DNA from: Phoronis australis | Lineage: Eukaryota; Phoronida; Phoronidae | DNA length: 64,000 nucleotides | Reading direction: 5' to 3' | Assembly (NCBI GenBank): GCA_002633005.1 | Contig: NMRA01000142.1 | Coordinates: 287,356-351,355, forward strand | Part shown: in pieces, positions 23,132 through 36,006 of the stretch | Numbering within the stretch: the stretch's first letter is position 1 | How the letters are laid out: the number at the start of each line of letters is the position of its first letter | Program-made: the position numbers and the translations under genes | Notes under the pieces: model-generated | Databases searched by the model: none | What the model was told of the DNA's origin: nothing | What the model saw: only the letters and a program-made list of their open reading frames with translations

Positions 23132-26100
23132 GGTAATTACAGTACCATTTGAGAGTGCGAAGCGTGGCAGTAAAATCAACCGAGGGCAGATTCCCCTGGT
23201 GGCATTGTCTAGTTTGAGTTTGACATGCTGCTCAAACGTTTCCCAGTAATTCTCAATTTTCTTTGGTACAGCTGGTGTTAATTCGTAACTGTGAAAGTGT
23301 TCAGGTCCTCTAGTGTACTACACGTTTAAAATTCTCCGTCAAGGAGTTTATGCGACCTTTGAACACTATTACNNNNNNNNNNNNNNNNNNNNNNNNNNNN
23401 NNNNNNNNNNNNNNNNNNNNNNNNNNNNNNNNNNNNNNNNNNNNNNNNNNNNNNNNNNNNNNNNNNNNNNNNNNNNNNNNNNNNNNNNNNNNNNNNNNNN
23501 NNNNNNNNNNNNNNCCCCCCCCCCCCCCACCTCCGTCCACGGTGTTATTCGCGGCATATCGTGAATGTGGTCTGCCAATTTTGTTTGTCCAACGTGTACG
23601 TTGTTGGTGAAGAAGACGCGAAAATAAAAAGTATGCATTGGCACCGATTCAATTTAATAATGCAAATTTTGACTGAACAATATTCGCGGATTTGTTAAGT
23701 CAAATACGACCGTTTAATACAACTTTACTGCGTATTCAATGTTTTTCAGCGTCGTGCTTTTACAATCGACGCAACTTGTGCCCGAACGGGAGCCCTCTCT
23801 TATTTATGTACGTGTCGCGCGCACTCATGGGTGTCCCGGCTCGGTATACGAGCCAGATACAATCTCGAGATTTCCGTCTTCTCAAAATCTATTTCATTCT
23901 TGCGCCAACACCTAAGAGAAAAAAGAGGAACGGAGCAGGCACGGAATGCAGAATGGAGAATGGGTTGTTGATCGAGGAGTTCGATAACAGAGGATCAGTA
24001 ACACTATTTTATCAGGTCATTTTTTCGAGAACAAGCAAGTATTTATCGTTTCTGGCACGGCTCAAAATCGTTATCTTCGTCACTGGAAATATTGCACGAC
24101 GAGGTCAACATGATCTCATCATTTAAATGAAGAATGAGAGGCCTCAAGGTCCTTGCATACAGTCAATGTTACTGTTGCCTGTGACGTTATTGGATGCATC
24201 TGCATCTGCACGTATATTTATAATCGGGGATACTGCTACCTGTTTCACTTGTAAAAGCATCAAAAGTTTCAAGTGGAAGCTGATTCGAATCTAGTCCTTG
24301 GTTTACATTACTAGGATGTACATCACTAAGTCTAAGACATTGTTTGACGTTTCTGCAGGAATACCCATTACCACCATGTCGCTTACTTCATCAGCGTGCA
24401 ATTCACTGTCAATTTCGCTTCAAGTGAGAGCAATAGTCAAGTTGCCTCCCATAGGGTCCCGATAGGGGACCTAGAAATTCTTGTTAGTATAAGATTTTTC
24501 GATTATCTTATGATGAGGTGGCCGCCCTGAAGCATTTTACCTGGGTTGTAATCGTGACGACTTTCAGAATTTTTAATTATGCAAATTAAGGCCGCCACTG
24601 TGCAAAATTCTCTATGCTTATACATGTCCAAGTAGGCTTACCATAGCTGGGTAGATTATTGTTTTTACATGTTTCCAATGTCACTGAATTCAATGAATAA
24701 ATCGTGATTTTGCACAATTCATGCAAATTAAGGCAGCCATTATTCAAAACCTACTTGAGTTTATTTTTTTATTTAAGGATTTTAAAATCTTTTTCTATCT
24801 ACGGTCTGTGCGTACGAATTTCATCAATGTCTTTGAGAGTTATTTTAGATATATAAAAATCTTCTATAAGTGTACTTTACTATTTGAGGATCGGATTATA
24901 GTTTTTCCAACTTCAGGCAGCAATTAAATTCACCGAATTATCAACAATTACAAGATTAGCTTCCAATTGTCAAAAATCATCATAAACAAGTAAATCAGAA
25001 ACCAACGAATTTGTTTATCAAACAGGAATGTTAAGAGTAATTTCCGCATGCATGCTCGGAGACTTTTGACGGGTAACCGGGGGGAATATGGGAGATGGGG
25101 TATTCGTATTAAGGTGTAGTTTCAGAGGTACCTATAACGGTTCACGATGCAAACTTGAACTCCCACAAAAATATTGAAATTTTCAGTTGTTTATGATTGC
25201 AAGAGTTCTTTGAGTACCCCTTTTGACACGTACACGATTATTACAAATAGTAGCCTAGACAGCAGTGTTTTCCACATGTGGGAATTCTTTACAAACAACT
25301 CATAGTAACCATCTTCAAAAGAGACACTATTCTTGTGATACTATGGGAAACAGTAACATTATTTTATAACTAACCATCGGAAATAGTCCTTTTGTGTAAT
25401 TCACAAGTAGTGGTCTTCACGTTCTTCAAAATTCCACCCTTTCGATGGGGGCAACCCTATTGTATTGTTGGTTGTTTGGGTTGAATGGCTGTGCTGTGCA
25501 AGAATGTCTTGTTTTTTGAGGAATTTGGAATTCAAACTTCCCTCGTGAATACTTGGCAGTGTCGGATTTACATACAAGGGTTAGTGGCCATGGATTTAGG
25601 ACGTCTATATATGTCGCACGGTATTCTATACTTATGGTCATGACCATGGATATAGAGTGGCTACCTATGTACCGCTCTTCTATATTGATGTTCATGACCA
25701 TGGATTTAGATTGTCTATATTTATGTAGCGAGCTACGACAATTAGTATAACCAAAAATAGGAATTAGAGCCTGTACTTTGTCTAACAAGTGGGTGAGACG
25801 AACTCTTTATAGAATATTCTTTTCTATTTGGATTTGATATGTCTTACACCTTGAAGCTTGTAATGCATCAAGGCCAGTCAATGAATGTATATTGTGTTTA
25901 TTGAAATACCTTTAGGTAATCATTAGTTTTAGCAGAATTATTAAAGTTTGACTTGTGGCAATATTGCGTAGCGTTTTAAGACACATGTTCATAATGACGT
26001 CATTCAGCATTTAATTCCAAAATTTAATGCGCCAGAGCCACGTATATTTGTCAAGTTTGACATTTGTAACCCCGTCTTGTTGGAACAACTAACTACACAT

Positions 26101-27339
26101 GGCTTCTAGAACGTTCTAATGTTTCAATTTACGTTTAGAAACTATAAGAGACGAAACGTAATGTAATTGCACAAATTCATAAGCAGTAATAGAATGGCTG
26201 CAGGACGGGATTGAACTGGAACCCTCTGGTACAACACTTCGGGGCGGCAGGTGGCACCAGTGGATTATTAATTAAAATGCGTTTGCCTGACTTACTTGAA
26301 TGAATCTATGTAATATTTCTGATGCTGAAATGTTTGGTGCCGATCATCACGAATTGTTGTGTCGCCTCTCCCTCCCCCCTCCTCCTCTCCGGAGAGGGTT
26401 CTGCACGAGACAAATCTAGCTACATGTACGCTCTCAGGATGTACACAGAAGTCCTTGCCCTGACTGTTGCATACTACTGTATGCATTATATATATTGCTA
26501 CTTGCTAGTTCAAAGGCTTAGTTTTGCCCCTTATATTTACCGCCAATCTTAAAGAACTTGTACGTAACAAAATAGATACTGTGTACTGTTCGTTTTCTTC
26601 ACTGTTTTAATCATATTTTCTAAACTTAGAATAAGTAATGCTTGTGTAAAAATCTTGCCCCTCCATTTTGGTTGATATGAATTCTAGTGAGACTGATCAT
26701 CGTTCACATAAATCAGTCTGATCATCGTTTACAGCATTATTTTTAGGGTCGTTTTTGGTCAGTGACAAAAATTCATATGAATTACTAGGGCTGATGAAAA
26801 AACTTAGATTTTATATTACACCTTTCGTTAATATTAATTCTTATCAACATGTTATAACATGTCATACCAATCTTAGAAATAGTCGAAATTAATCTATTTT
26901 AAAGAATCATTTGTAATAAATTTTATCAACAGCTTCCTACGGCCCTGCAAAATTTCCGCAATTCCTGCATTTAATTCGATTTTTTCCACAGTACAGTGTT
27001 CAGTTTATTACTTTGTATCATCAAGGGGCGGAAACCAGTCTGCGTCAGACGATTGCCGTAAACTCCAGTCCCGGACAGCATCAACCAAATCCCCAGATTC
27101 GCATCCCAAAACTCGACACAATTAAGCAGCGAAAGGACTCCATGCACTATAATTACTGGGTATCGCCCACGAACCGAACTTACATGTATGGCTAAGACGC
27201 CGAGTAAAATAGGCCTGAACTAGTGCACCTCAGTCAGCTGAGACTTGGCGAAGACACGCACCAGTGCTCGCGGCTCATAAAGTAACAAGGTGTAACTACC
27301 TAACTTGCAGAAACCAGCAATATCGAAATGCCAGCCGAG
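23132..27339. other. Long non-genic stretch with an assembly gap
   Basis: N run at 23373-23514 bordered by a C homopolymer. About 23820-23930 resembles 37490-37570 (CCCGGCT...ACGAGCC...ATTTCATT), the far upstream flank of TERT, consistent with the same duplication. A near-direct repeat of ATGCAAATTAAGG(C)(A/C)GCC stands at 24579 and 24721. No gene recognised. Confidence 0.5.
25585..25740. repeat. About 55-62-bp tandem repeat, roughly 2.5 copies
   Basis: CCATGGAT(T/A)TAG(G/A) followed by a TCTATAT segment and GGTCATGACCATGG recurs in tandem; each unit carries a TCATGA palindrome. Confidence 0.6.
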
Positions 27340-29340
27340 TCTTCCAAGCCCTGAAATTATTGCAATTTGACAACGGAACAAGATTATACCGTAAGAGCTG
27401 TGGCAAAAGTCGAGCCAATGTCGTTTTTTAAAGCACTAAAAAGTCCGCGAGTTTTTAGTAGACGCTGAATAGGTTACTACAGAGAAATTAGTCAACATAG
27501 TGAGCTCGAAAGTTACGGATTTGTAAAACTGTTTTTTCCGGTGGGCCTCGCGGGTGGTGGTCCCCGTCCGGGGCAGACCAAACGCATTGCTCTTCGCTGT
27601 TAGAGGCGCTAACGATTGAGTGAGACCTTACAAATCGAGTATTTAACTCGTCTTTTGTTTCGCGGGGTTGTTGTTTTCATGTGCAGAGCTGAGTATGAGC
27701 TAAAACGATTACCCATTTCGTGACTGCCTTCCAGTTGAACCAGGTGAGCAATTTGCATTACTAATCGATCAGATTTTCTCTTATACACCTGAGTCTGTGT
27801 GGGCCACTCTGGCCGACTCTGGGCCTATATAATCAGTAGTCTACTAGTTCCAAGCGCTGCCAGCGGCTGTGATCTGCACCGACACTCACCCCCCTGTAGT
27901 AATGTTCCATTGGCCTTGGAGTCTTGGGTTAGATGTGGAATTTTGAAATGTGGTGTTACTCCCCATGAGGATGTGTACTGCAAATGTCATTTTAAAACCA
28001 TGCATTTCAAACGGGTGGTAGTCTACGACCAACCCCACGAAGGAAGCAAAATTTCATGAATAAGTTAATTCCAAATTATGTTAAAACACACATGCACACG
28101 CATATGCACACGCACATCCCCCCACACAGGTATAAGCATATCATTCTATGTGTTACAATGCATAAAGCAAAACTGCCTGTGGGTCGGGCCACACAGGTAG
28201 TTTAGCTGCCTATGTTAACACTGGGCTGTTTTTATTGTCTTTAATTTGAAGTGTTATTAATTTTTCTTAGTAAATGATGCAATTCTGTGGCAAGCCAACT
28301 CTATAAAATTGAAAATTTCAGCATATCTGAAATGCCCCTGTCCAATTTCAGCTGTGCTCCAATGTTTATACTGCACACTTGTGAGAATTCCAATGTGGAA
28401 TGGTTTGTTTATTGCATCAAACTATAGTATCTTCAATTGATTTTTATATATTTTTAATTACAATCCTTGTGATATTCGGTTTTGTAAATTGACTCAGTAA
28501 AAACTTGATTTTTATGTCGTCTGCTTCCCTCTTTTAATTTCACAGTGTTATTGATGGATTTGATCTTATTTTTTCTGCATTTTGCATGTGTAAGTCACTT
28601 CTCACTGTGTATATGTAATAGGTAGTTATTATTATTATCTTATAGCCGAAAATTAGTATAACTTACTTAAATTTCCTTTTTCAGAATGGACATTCTAGGT
28701 AGTGTGTGACACGTGACAACTGTTGGGCAGTTCTTGGCCGAAAATGGACTCCAAAATCAACAGTTTGAAAGGTACAAACAGCTGTGGAGACAGGATTTTG
28801 TCGCAGGTGATCTGACAAGAGGCACATTTATTGGGACCTTGAGATTACTCCGTTCTAGCAACCAAGAGTCCAAGTAGGGGGACGTGACTCTGACGGGGCT
28901 TCTACAAAAGCACACCGTTCAGACTGGGTACTTTCGCTATTTCTCAGGGCAATGACATGTGACTGCATTAATTTTTATGACCCCAAGTCAAATTACTGAA
29001 ATGTGTATTGGGGTATGGTTGACACGACTGTAATAATATTTATCGTGTCTTGCATTATGTCTGAACAAAGTTTTTTTATTCTGGACAGGACAGTGAGCTC
29101 CCAGAGCTGTCTGTGTGAACTAAGTTAACACTAAATTTTGAGATGATTTCTCAACATATTTTTTCAAATTTTGTGACATTCACCGTACTGATGTGTAATA
29201 AGTGAAAATATGTTCTCTCTGTTTAATTGTCAAAATTTAATCAGTGCAGTATTGCATTTGTTTATAAATAGATGCAGAAGTAATTTTGTACTCATGACAA
29301 ACAAAAGTTTTTTGTCACTGATTGGTTTAAATTTGGAACG
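27340..29340 (+). pseudogene. Duplicated 5' end of TERT, decayed
   Basis: Parallel to 37620-39790. The noncoding exon with donor CAG|GTGAGC ends at 27743 (38004 in TERT). The first coding exon is 28685-28771, with acceptor TTTTTCAG. Its reading starts MDILGSV and then meets TGA at codon 8, where a net 3-bp change altered TACACTCACGTG to TGACACGTG; downstream codons still read TVGQFLAENGLQNQQFE. Later TERT exons (39917 on) have no copy here. It lies beyond lipocalin B as TERT lies beyond lipocalin C, so the two were duplicated as one block. It cannot encode the TEN domain. Confidence 0.85.
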
Positions 29341-29348
29341 TTCTTAAG

Positions 29349-29518
29349 GTATTTTACGAGCGTAATTTACGGCGACATTTCCCCCATTTCAATTACGGGC
29401 GTAATTTTACTGCAACACTTTTGCAATTTAACTTACGCTCGTAATTACGAGCGTAATTTTACGGCGAAAGTTTTCCCCAATTAATTTACGAGCGTAATTT
29501 TACGGCGACACTTTCCCG
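29349..29518. repeat. Minisatellite of ACGAGCGTAATTTTACGGCG
   Basis: Four degenerate units of about 41-53 bp. The centre contains the palindrome TTACGCTCGTAATTACGAGCGTAA (near 29431-29454; its two halves are exact inverted complements). No coding sense. Confidence 0.75.
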
Positions 29519-30221
29519 TCAACGGCCCACCATACCTTGGAGTCGGTGACGACGCCATCAAGCCTTTGAGATGTGCAGAGAACTTCGCTGATACTCTGGG
29601 GGTACATTTCTTGTCCATTCGCGTGTAAATCTTGTTAGCGTAAGATTTTTGCGTAATGTTGAAATTATTTCTTCCTTTTGGTTGTTCAGTTAATTATATA
29701 ATGCCAACCTCTCTTGTCCATTTCCTTTTATTGTTACTATTACAGCCTAACTTAATTGACATTACAAATTAGTTAGTTGACTAACACGTTGATTAATTGG
29801 TCTATTACTACTTGAAGGGCGTCATTGTTACAGTCTTTATTTTTTTGCATTTTGGTAACACTCCTAGTTGTTTGAATTAAAAAATATTTTTAACCTTTCA
29901 GATAAGCGAAATGATAATTATTTATGAAAAGAATTGTGTTCTTTATCTTAGTGTAACCATACACCATCAAGAGCTTACGGAGTACTTTCTAATGATATGA
30001 GTTTTACGAAATTCGGTGGCAAAATGTCGGAATTGTGAAGTTTTAGCAACAGAAAAGAAGGTGACACTCGATCCCTAGAGTTCTATGGGTGGAGTATGTG
30101 TATTCTGAACTTATTAACAAAGCTAGTCCTCTAATGCAGTTCTCATACTCAAGGCTCAGGTGTGTATATAGGATTTGGCTTTTTTAACTGACGTTTGGTT
30201 TCTGTCAACACTTACCTTGCA
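29519..30221. other. Non-genic stretch
   Basis: An open frame near 29520-29626 reads YLGVGDDAIKPLRCAENF but I cannot place it; otherwise AT-rich DNA with no recognisable feature. Confidence 0.4.
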
Positions 30222-30361
30222 GGGGAGGATTCAGGATTTTGAGTTGGGGGGCAGAGCAGAGTATTAACCAGGATTTTGCCACACCAGAACTGCCAAATGG
30301 AATCTGGAAGAATTTTAGGGGGTCCATGGCCCCCTTGCCAGCCGCTCTAAATCCGCCACTG
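30222..30361. mobile_element. Short hAT-like MITE
   Basis: CAGGGGAGGATTCAGG at the left and AAATCCGCCACTG at the right are imperfect inverted complements of the same class as 9028-9270. Confidence 0.6.
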
Positions 30362-30539
30362 CCTTGTGGGTGAAACGCTGAATGAGGTAAAGAATGTATT
30401 TTCCAGCACGTTAGGAGACAAACGTTAGTGCCAGACGTTGTGAACATGTTAATAAAAGTGGATTTTTTATGTACGCATAATCGAGTCTTAAGGCGCCTAT
30501 CGACAGGTACTTTTCTTAGCAACATAAGTTACTTTACCA

Positions 30540-31653
30540 GCAATATCTTTGCATCACCGTTTTTGCAAAAGTTGTGGATACCTACTGTAACGTTCTATGG
30601 CACTTGAAAGACAGAATATACAATCGTTTTTTCACGGGCTTTGATTTCTGCAAACACGGAATGTCAAGAGTTTCCGTTTCTCATGGAAAACACCGGATAT
30701 TATGTCCTGGAGCAAGGATAAACCATAGTAAAGTTACGAACAATCTGGGCGCCTAATGTTCACACACTTGAGTCCGAGAGCGTTTGAATGGCTCCTGCTT
30801 TTTTCGCCAAAATTTGGTCACTGGCAATTTGTCTTGCATTGATCACCTATTGGAGCGGAGGTGAGATGAAGGTATTCAAATAGATGGATGTCATACTTGA
30901 GTTGGAGAACTAAAATCACTGTACTCAGACGGATTGACCCGCTGAGTCAATTTGCTTCCTACTGATGATTTTCTATACATTTGACACTCCACACGTCATC
31001 AGAAAACCGAATATATTATCCACCGAACATACAAGACGAGTTCCAAAGCGACGAGTGTAGTAGCTAGGACCAATATGTATATTACTCCCAGGCAATAATA
31101 ACTCTTATTACATTTATAAACGCTCAATAAGTTTCACTTAACTAACTACCTACTCCGTTACAAAGCGGCTTGTTGATATCGTCGAGTTTTCAAAAAAAAA
31201 TCATGTGGTCATGGGCTGAGGCTTAAGCTCTGTACTCGGAAAGTCCGTCACAGACATCCAATCTCCGACATAGGGAATTTTTAGGTGATTTCTACTTTTA
31301 TCGTTTTTAAATATTGACGTCAATGATGTATTAGCAGGCGACAGAAGTAAGATTGGCTTAAATTGAAACACCCGGGTTTAGTATCCATTTAAACTTGTTA
31401 AATTTTTAATAACAAATTTGTGTCTTATTTTGAAACCAGCCAGTGTTGTTTCATGACTTGAAATGAGAATTATGGCCGCTGTGCATGAGAGGCGCAGAAC
31501 TGAAATAAGTGGAGACTATAACCCCCCCAGCCCGCCCCTGTGGTGCGCTACCCATGTTGTGACGACTGTCTTTCATGTTAATTTTATTGCATGATAGCCG
31601 CAAACCAAAGATGTTCCATGACATCCAGTCATGAGCATATCGAAATTTAGAAT
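30540..31653. other. 3' flank of lipocalin C
   Basis: Matches 12225-13071. Marks the left border of the duplicated lipocalin-TERT block. No gene seen. Confidence 0.6.
31583..31588 (-). promoter_or_regulatory. Polyadenylation signal of lipocalin C
   Basis: AATAAA on the minus strand about 66 bp after the stop codon. Confidence 0.6.
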
Positions 31654-34368
31654 TCAACAGTTGCTCTGGTCAGTTATAACAAAGTTGCTCGTCTCCAACC
31701 CTTTTTCATTTAGACGTAGTTTCAGTGTTTCTACAATGGAATCGTCCAGCGTAGGAGTGCGAGACAAGATCCAGACAAACTCCTTTGTAGTACCCTGGCT
31801 GTATGGCGAACACGAGTAAACGACCGAATATGTGTCATAATCGGTGTCCACCACCCAGTAGTTTGAGAGTCGTGACCCTGGAATACAAGGGTTTTGCACA
31901 GAGTTAATGAGGATTTCGCGGCTTTATAGTTGTCAGTGTTGAAAGCGAAAGTATCGTTACCGAGAAAGGCCTTTTCGGAATATTGTTGTGTTAAGTTATT
32001 AAGATTGGCCAACAACAAAAATACGTTTTATTATTAGCTTTTAAAAGTGGCTTGATTCGTTTTCGAGTTTTTAAAGCAAAATATTGAAGAAATGCAATTT
32101 TAAGTAATTATAGGTTAAGGCAATTGGATACCTTCGGTACCATGGGAAACACTTCTTTTCAACCCATGAAACCTTATACTTTTGAAGTCATTGATGATCA
32201 CAAAACCTATTATTTTTTCTTAGAAATCCGATTTTTCCACGTTCGCACGAAGCTTGAAAATTTTATCCATGTATTGTATTACAGGTACAATCGGTTGTCT
32301 GGAAAAAAATAGCGAAGCCTATTTAACCAAAAACTCAGTCGTTAAAAATCAAGACCACTATTGTGTCGTTTTTCAATGAAACGACCGAGACCTTGATTTT
32401 TGACGACTGGGTTTTTGTTTTAAATAAGCCTTGCTCGTTTTAACAGGCTCTCGATTTAACCTAATAGAATGTAAAGATAAAAACTTTAAGTTTCGTGCAA
32501 AACTTGTCACGTACATGGCAGCTGCGACTTAACTGCGACGAACTCAGATAATTAATTAAAACATAGTCATGGGTTGACAAGTAGTATTTTAGAACATATT
32601 TTTAAATATCTTCAAGGAGCGCACTCCTTTAAAAAGAAGTGCGATCCCTGATAGCGAAAATATCCAATTACTTTAAAGATGAACCAAAACAGATGACTGT
32701 TTAGGCCACTTAAGCTTATAAAATAGTTGTCGCCTTTTTCCTTTCTCCAACTTAAAATGATTTCTGAACTTGAGAAGATTTGGCAGTTTATTGTTGCTAG
32801 TTTGGCACAAAAAATAATTTCAACTATGAGCAAATGACCATAGTTGTTTTTGACACCAGAATGTGGTTTATAGTGGCTCTAAATATAACATCGAGGTATT
32901 AAAAATATTTAAAAATAAAACGCTTTGGCTTACCTGAAAAATCTATGGCCAACTTTGCAGGCACCGCAGGATTCAGTGCGAAGGCGTTACCAGTCATTGT
33001 GAATAATTCACCAGTGCTGGAAAGAATTTACAGGCTGTATCACAAGTCACATGAAAATTTAGGGGAGGCTGGCCGGGGTCTGCCCTCTTACGGCACGACC
33101 AAAAGTCACCCGCGAACCTTTTTCTTTCAAAAAACACATTGTGGTTTCTCTTTTGCGATATCATAGAACAGCAATAGAAACAGTAACAACGGAGAAGAAC
33201 ATTGAATAATTAAAATTATTCACACGCCTATGGCCACGCACGCACTTAACCTTTGTTCGACAAACACAGAAACTGTTAACATGCACTGAGGCGAAAACTA
33301 CATTTCGGACGGCTTGATACTTGACTTCAGCAAACGTAGTCCATTTACGGTATAAATGTCACGGAAAGTTGGTACGTTAGCTAAAAGATAACCTTGAATC
33401 TATTGAATTTGATGGTGTGAGACATCGCAAATTTGCGTTTTCGGTGAAAGCTGTCGACTATTCAGAAAGTAACACGAGCTTTGATGACTGCAACTTGTGA
33501 GGACTGCTCAATTTTCGTCAGACATCTAGGCCTAATTCAGGTAGAGTTCGTCTCGGCTTACAACACGTTTCGCGGGGAAGGTGAGGTTGGCATATGCGCG
33601 AGAGAAAGGTAATGCTACTGAGACGCAAAACGTTGTACCGGGAATATGCGTCCGTGAGAGGAATAGTGTGCACGAGAGAACTTTGTACGCAAGAAGGTCA
33701 ACCAGTCAGGATGATCTGTACTCTAGCGAGAAAGTTTCCAAATTCAGTTTAAGATGCTCGTCCAAAGCATTTCTTGATTTAATGATTAAGTTGACGGGAA
33801 TTGTAGGTTTAACTAAACTGTCCTATACCTGATTATGATTCCTTTATTAAGCACGTTAAAGCTGTCATCTGGAGCCGCAGTGTACGAGGCCTGGATGCAT
33901 TTCAGTCCTCTTTCGAAGACGACGTCGGAACGTTGGATTTCATACCAGTCACCGAGATACTGCAAGAGTATTAATTATAAATTCAATTAAGAAGAAATGA
34001 CGTATCTTAGATCGAATTCCATATCTATGTAGGTGAAGTTAATAAATTATATTACTGAAAAACGCTGCGTTCAGAACTGTCAAAAGTGGACCTGCAATTG
34101 ACGTTTCAAGAAGAACTTGGTGTTTTCGTGCTTCCTCTGCGAAAGGTTTAGAACTAAACACTCGTGAATAAAGAAGGCTTTTCAAGTAAGTTCAACATCG
34201 CATTGGAAATCCTTCATTTTTTACCCGTGCCATGTTGAGCGACGGCTTCAAAGCCGCTGTTTCTAGACATCCTCTCGTGTTGATGAAACGCTGCCCACTG
34301 ATGACGACTAATGAACACAGTGCAATGACGGCTTGAAACATGACGACGGTGAAAGTCGAACTGATCAT
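31654..34368 (-). CDS. Lipocalin C, apolipoprotein-D-like (complete)
   Basis: Four exons on the minus strand: 34368-34225 (48 codons; signal peptide MISSTFTVVMFQAVIALCSL), 33959-33829 (YLGDWYEIQRS, KCIQASY), 33016-32934 (VPAKLAIDFS) and 31877-31654 (NYWVVDTDYDTYSVVYSC, FVWILSR, TDQSNC). All borders are GT-AG with phases 0, 2 and 1 that join without a stop; 144+131+83+224 bp encode 193 aa, the length of ApoD. The segment order aligns with ApoD: GRWYEI, CIQANY, EPAKLEVKFS, YWVLATDYENYALVYSC. Four cysteines fit the two ApoD disulfides. ATG 34368 is chosen because the frame upstream has only a GTG. Most intact of the three paralogs; its promoter faces that of TERT (3.6 kb between start and the TERT 5' exon). 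The ligand cannot be inferred. Confidence 0.94.
32315..32432. repeat. Foldback MITE in lipocalin C intron 3
   Basis: The third ortholog of the 411-530 element: AAGCCTATTTAACCAAAAAC and its inverted complement ending AAATAAGCCTT. Confidence 0.75.
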
Positions 34369-34417
34369 CCGACGACGCGCGTTCACCTATTAAAGGTCTG
34401 TTCTTGCGTAACCGACA

Positions 34418-34423
34418 CACGTG
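34418..34423 (-). promoter_or_regulatory. Conserved CACGTG box upstream of lipocalin C
   Basis: 50 bp upstream of the ATG, in the context CACACGTG shared with A and B. Confidence 0.4.
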
Positions 34424-35527
34424 TAAGATCAGACATTTATCCATAAACTACAAAATGTATGCTGGTATAGGATTATTTCATTTCTCGCTGCGACTCACCG
34501 TTCTCGAGTTATGTGAGGTTTTCTGATTTGAGGACTGTCTTTTATCAATAGTTATTATAATCCTTCAAACACTACCTTTGATATCACCCAGATGGGAAGA
34601 TTTAGTGTTGTATTGTATTCAAATTTTCAAAGGGTACATTAGTCGCATTTATTTTGATTACATTTTAAAATTGATTTCTTTGCCAGCACTCAATTTCAAA
34701 TGGCCATTTTACCATGTTGCTTATTGATACATGTAAGTGTCTCAGCCCTTATTGTCAAGCGTTTCATAATTAAGAGTTAAAATCGTGCTTATTTCAGATC
34801 AAACACGCCCATATTTTGAGACAGTCATGATTCGGCCTTTCAAGCTTCTTAGTTAAAACCAGAACCACTCTGCCGAGGGCCTTTGATGCACTGAAGAAAG
34901 AGAATCAAATAATACCACAGTACAGACCTACAGTGCCCTTTTCTTGGTGCGTTGCCAACAAGCCCAACAAAAAGCAGTTCTTTATTACAATTCTAAGAGA
35001 ATGTTTTAGTGCAAAATATGAAAGTTTTACCTTTATACGAATTCCACACAATACAATTTCCTGTTAAAAAGCTACAGGACAGTAATTATTTATTTTCACT
35101 TTCATCACATTATGGAGCAGACATCAAATGCAATGACAGATATCTTTCAGTGAAGTATTACTCCCTCAGATGTTACTTCTCAGCTTAAGCAACGCCGACT
35201 TTTTCTAATTTAATGCTGCCTTTTTCCTGTTTAGCAGGCTACAAATGGAAAGCGAATTAGGCCTTACACTCTCATAACACAAGTCTCCTAATAGTCCGTG
35301 CCGTGATAGGATTCCATTCTTGTTACCAACTCAATTCACAAGGAATGCTAGACTGTTTCATGAACAGGATTAAGAAAAAAAAATCAAAAATAAAGAAACA
35401 GGAAATGATCTTACGTTCCACACAGTTATCAGGTTAAAAATGGAGCAAAAGTTCAAATGGGTACATAACTGCTTAGCTAAACCTTTTTTAGCAAATGTGA
35501 AATAGGAGAGTATCGAGACCAAATCTA

Positions 35528-35564
35528 CCTACCTACATACATACATACATACATACATACATAC
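35528..35564. repeat. CATA microsatellite upstream of lipocalin C
   Basis: About eight CATA units, at the position of the larger array at 22308 in unit B and the short one near 9008 in unit A. Confidence 0.85.
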
Positions 35565-35843
35565 CAGTGGCGGATCTAGGATACCATAAGGGGTCCCCAA
35601 CATGTTGCCTCGAGGAATTGGGCAAAGCGCGATTGTGTGTGCACGGGCGGCCCGAAAGTTGCAGGGTCCGGGAGTAGTATGAACTTTCTGTTCGGAAAGT
35701 CTATAGACTAAAAAAAAAAATAAAATAAATAACGAGAACGCGATCCCGCAATATTTCCTTACGCTTCACGCTGTTGCTGTTTCAATTTCCTTGAGGCAGC
35801 CGGGCGGGCCCCCTGCCCCCCCCCCCCCCTAAATCCACCTATG
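35565..35843. mobile_element. hAT-like MITE beside the microsatellite
   Basis: CAGTGGCGGATCTAGG ... C homopolymer ... CCTAAATCCACCTATG. Longer at its right end than the copy at 9028-9270, which has lost the GC-rich segment. Confidence 0.7.
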
Positions 35844-36006
35844 CATACACATACATATGTATACATAAATACATTTTACTCTTCTGGGAGCGTGTGCCTT
35901 GTCGTGGCGTAACAGCTTGCGCATCTCTGTGACATCTAGAGCTATACCGGCGGGAGTCTTATACTTGCAGAACAGTACACGTGACTTTTTACCGCCAGAT
36001 GCGAAT

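Noticed and set aside
23310-23644. Four open frames through the N run
   Set aside because: They consist mostly of undetermined residues across an assembly gap.
26200-26245. tRNA-like segment GGGATTGAACTGGAACCCTC
   Set aside because: It resembles a B-box region of a tRNA or tRNA-derived SINE, but no A box, acceptor stem or tail could be found.
27799-28059. 86-codon frame in the pseudo-TERT intron
   Set aside because: Not conserved in the parallel TERT intron and no recognisable motif.
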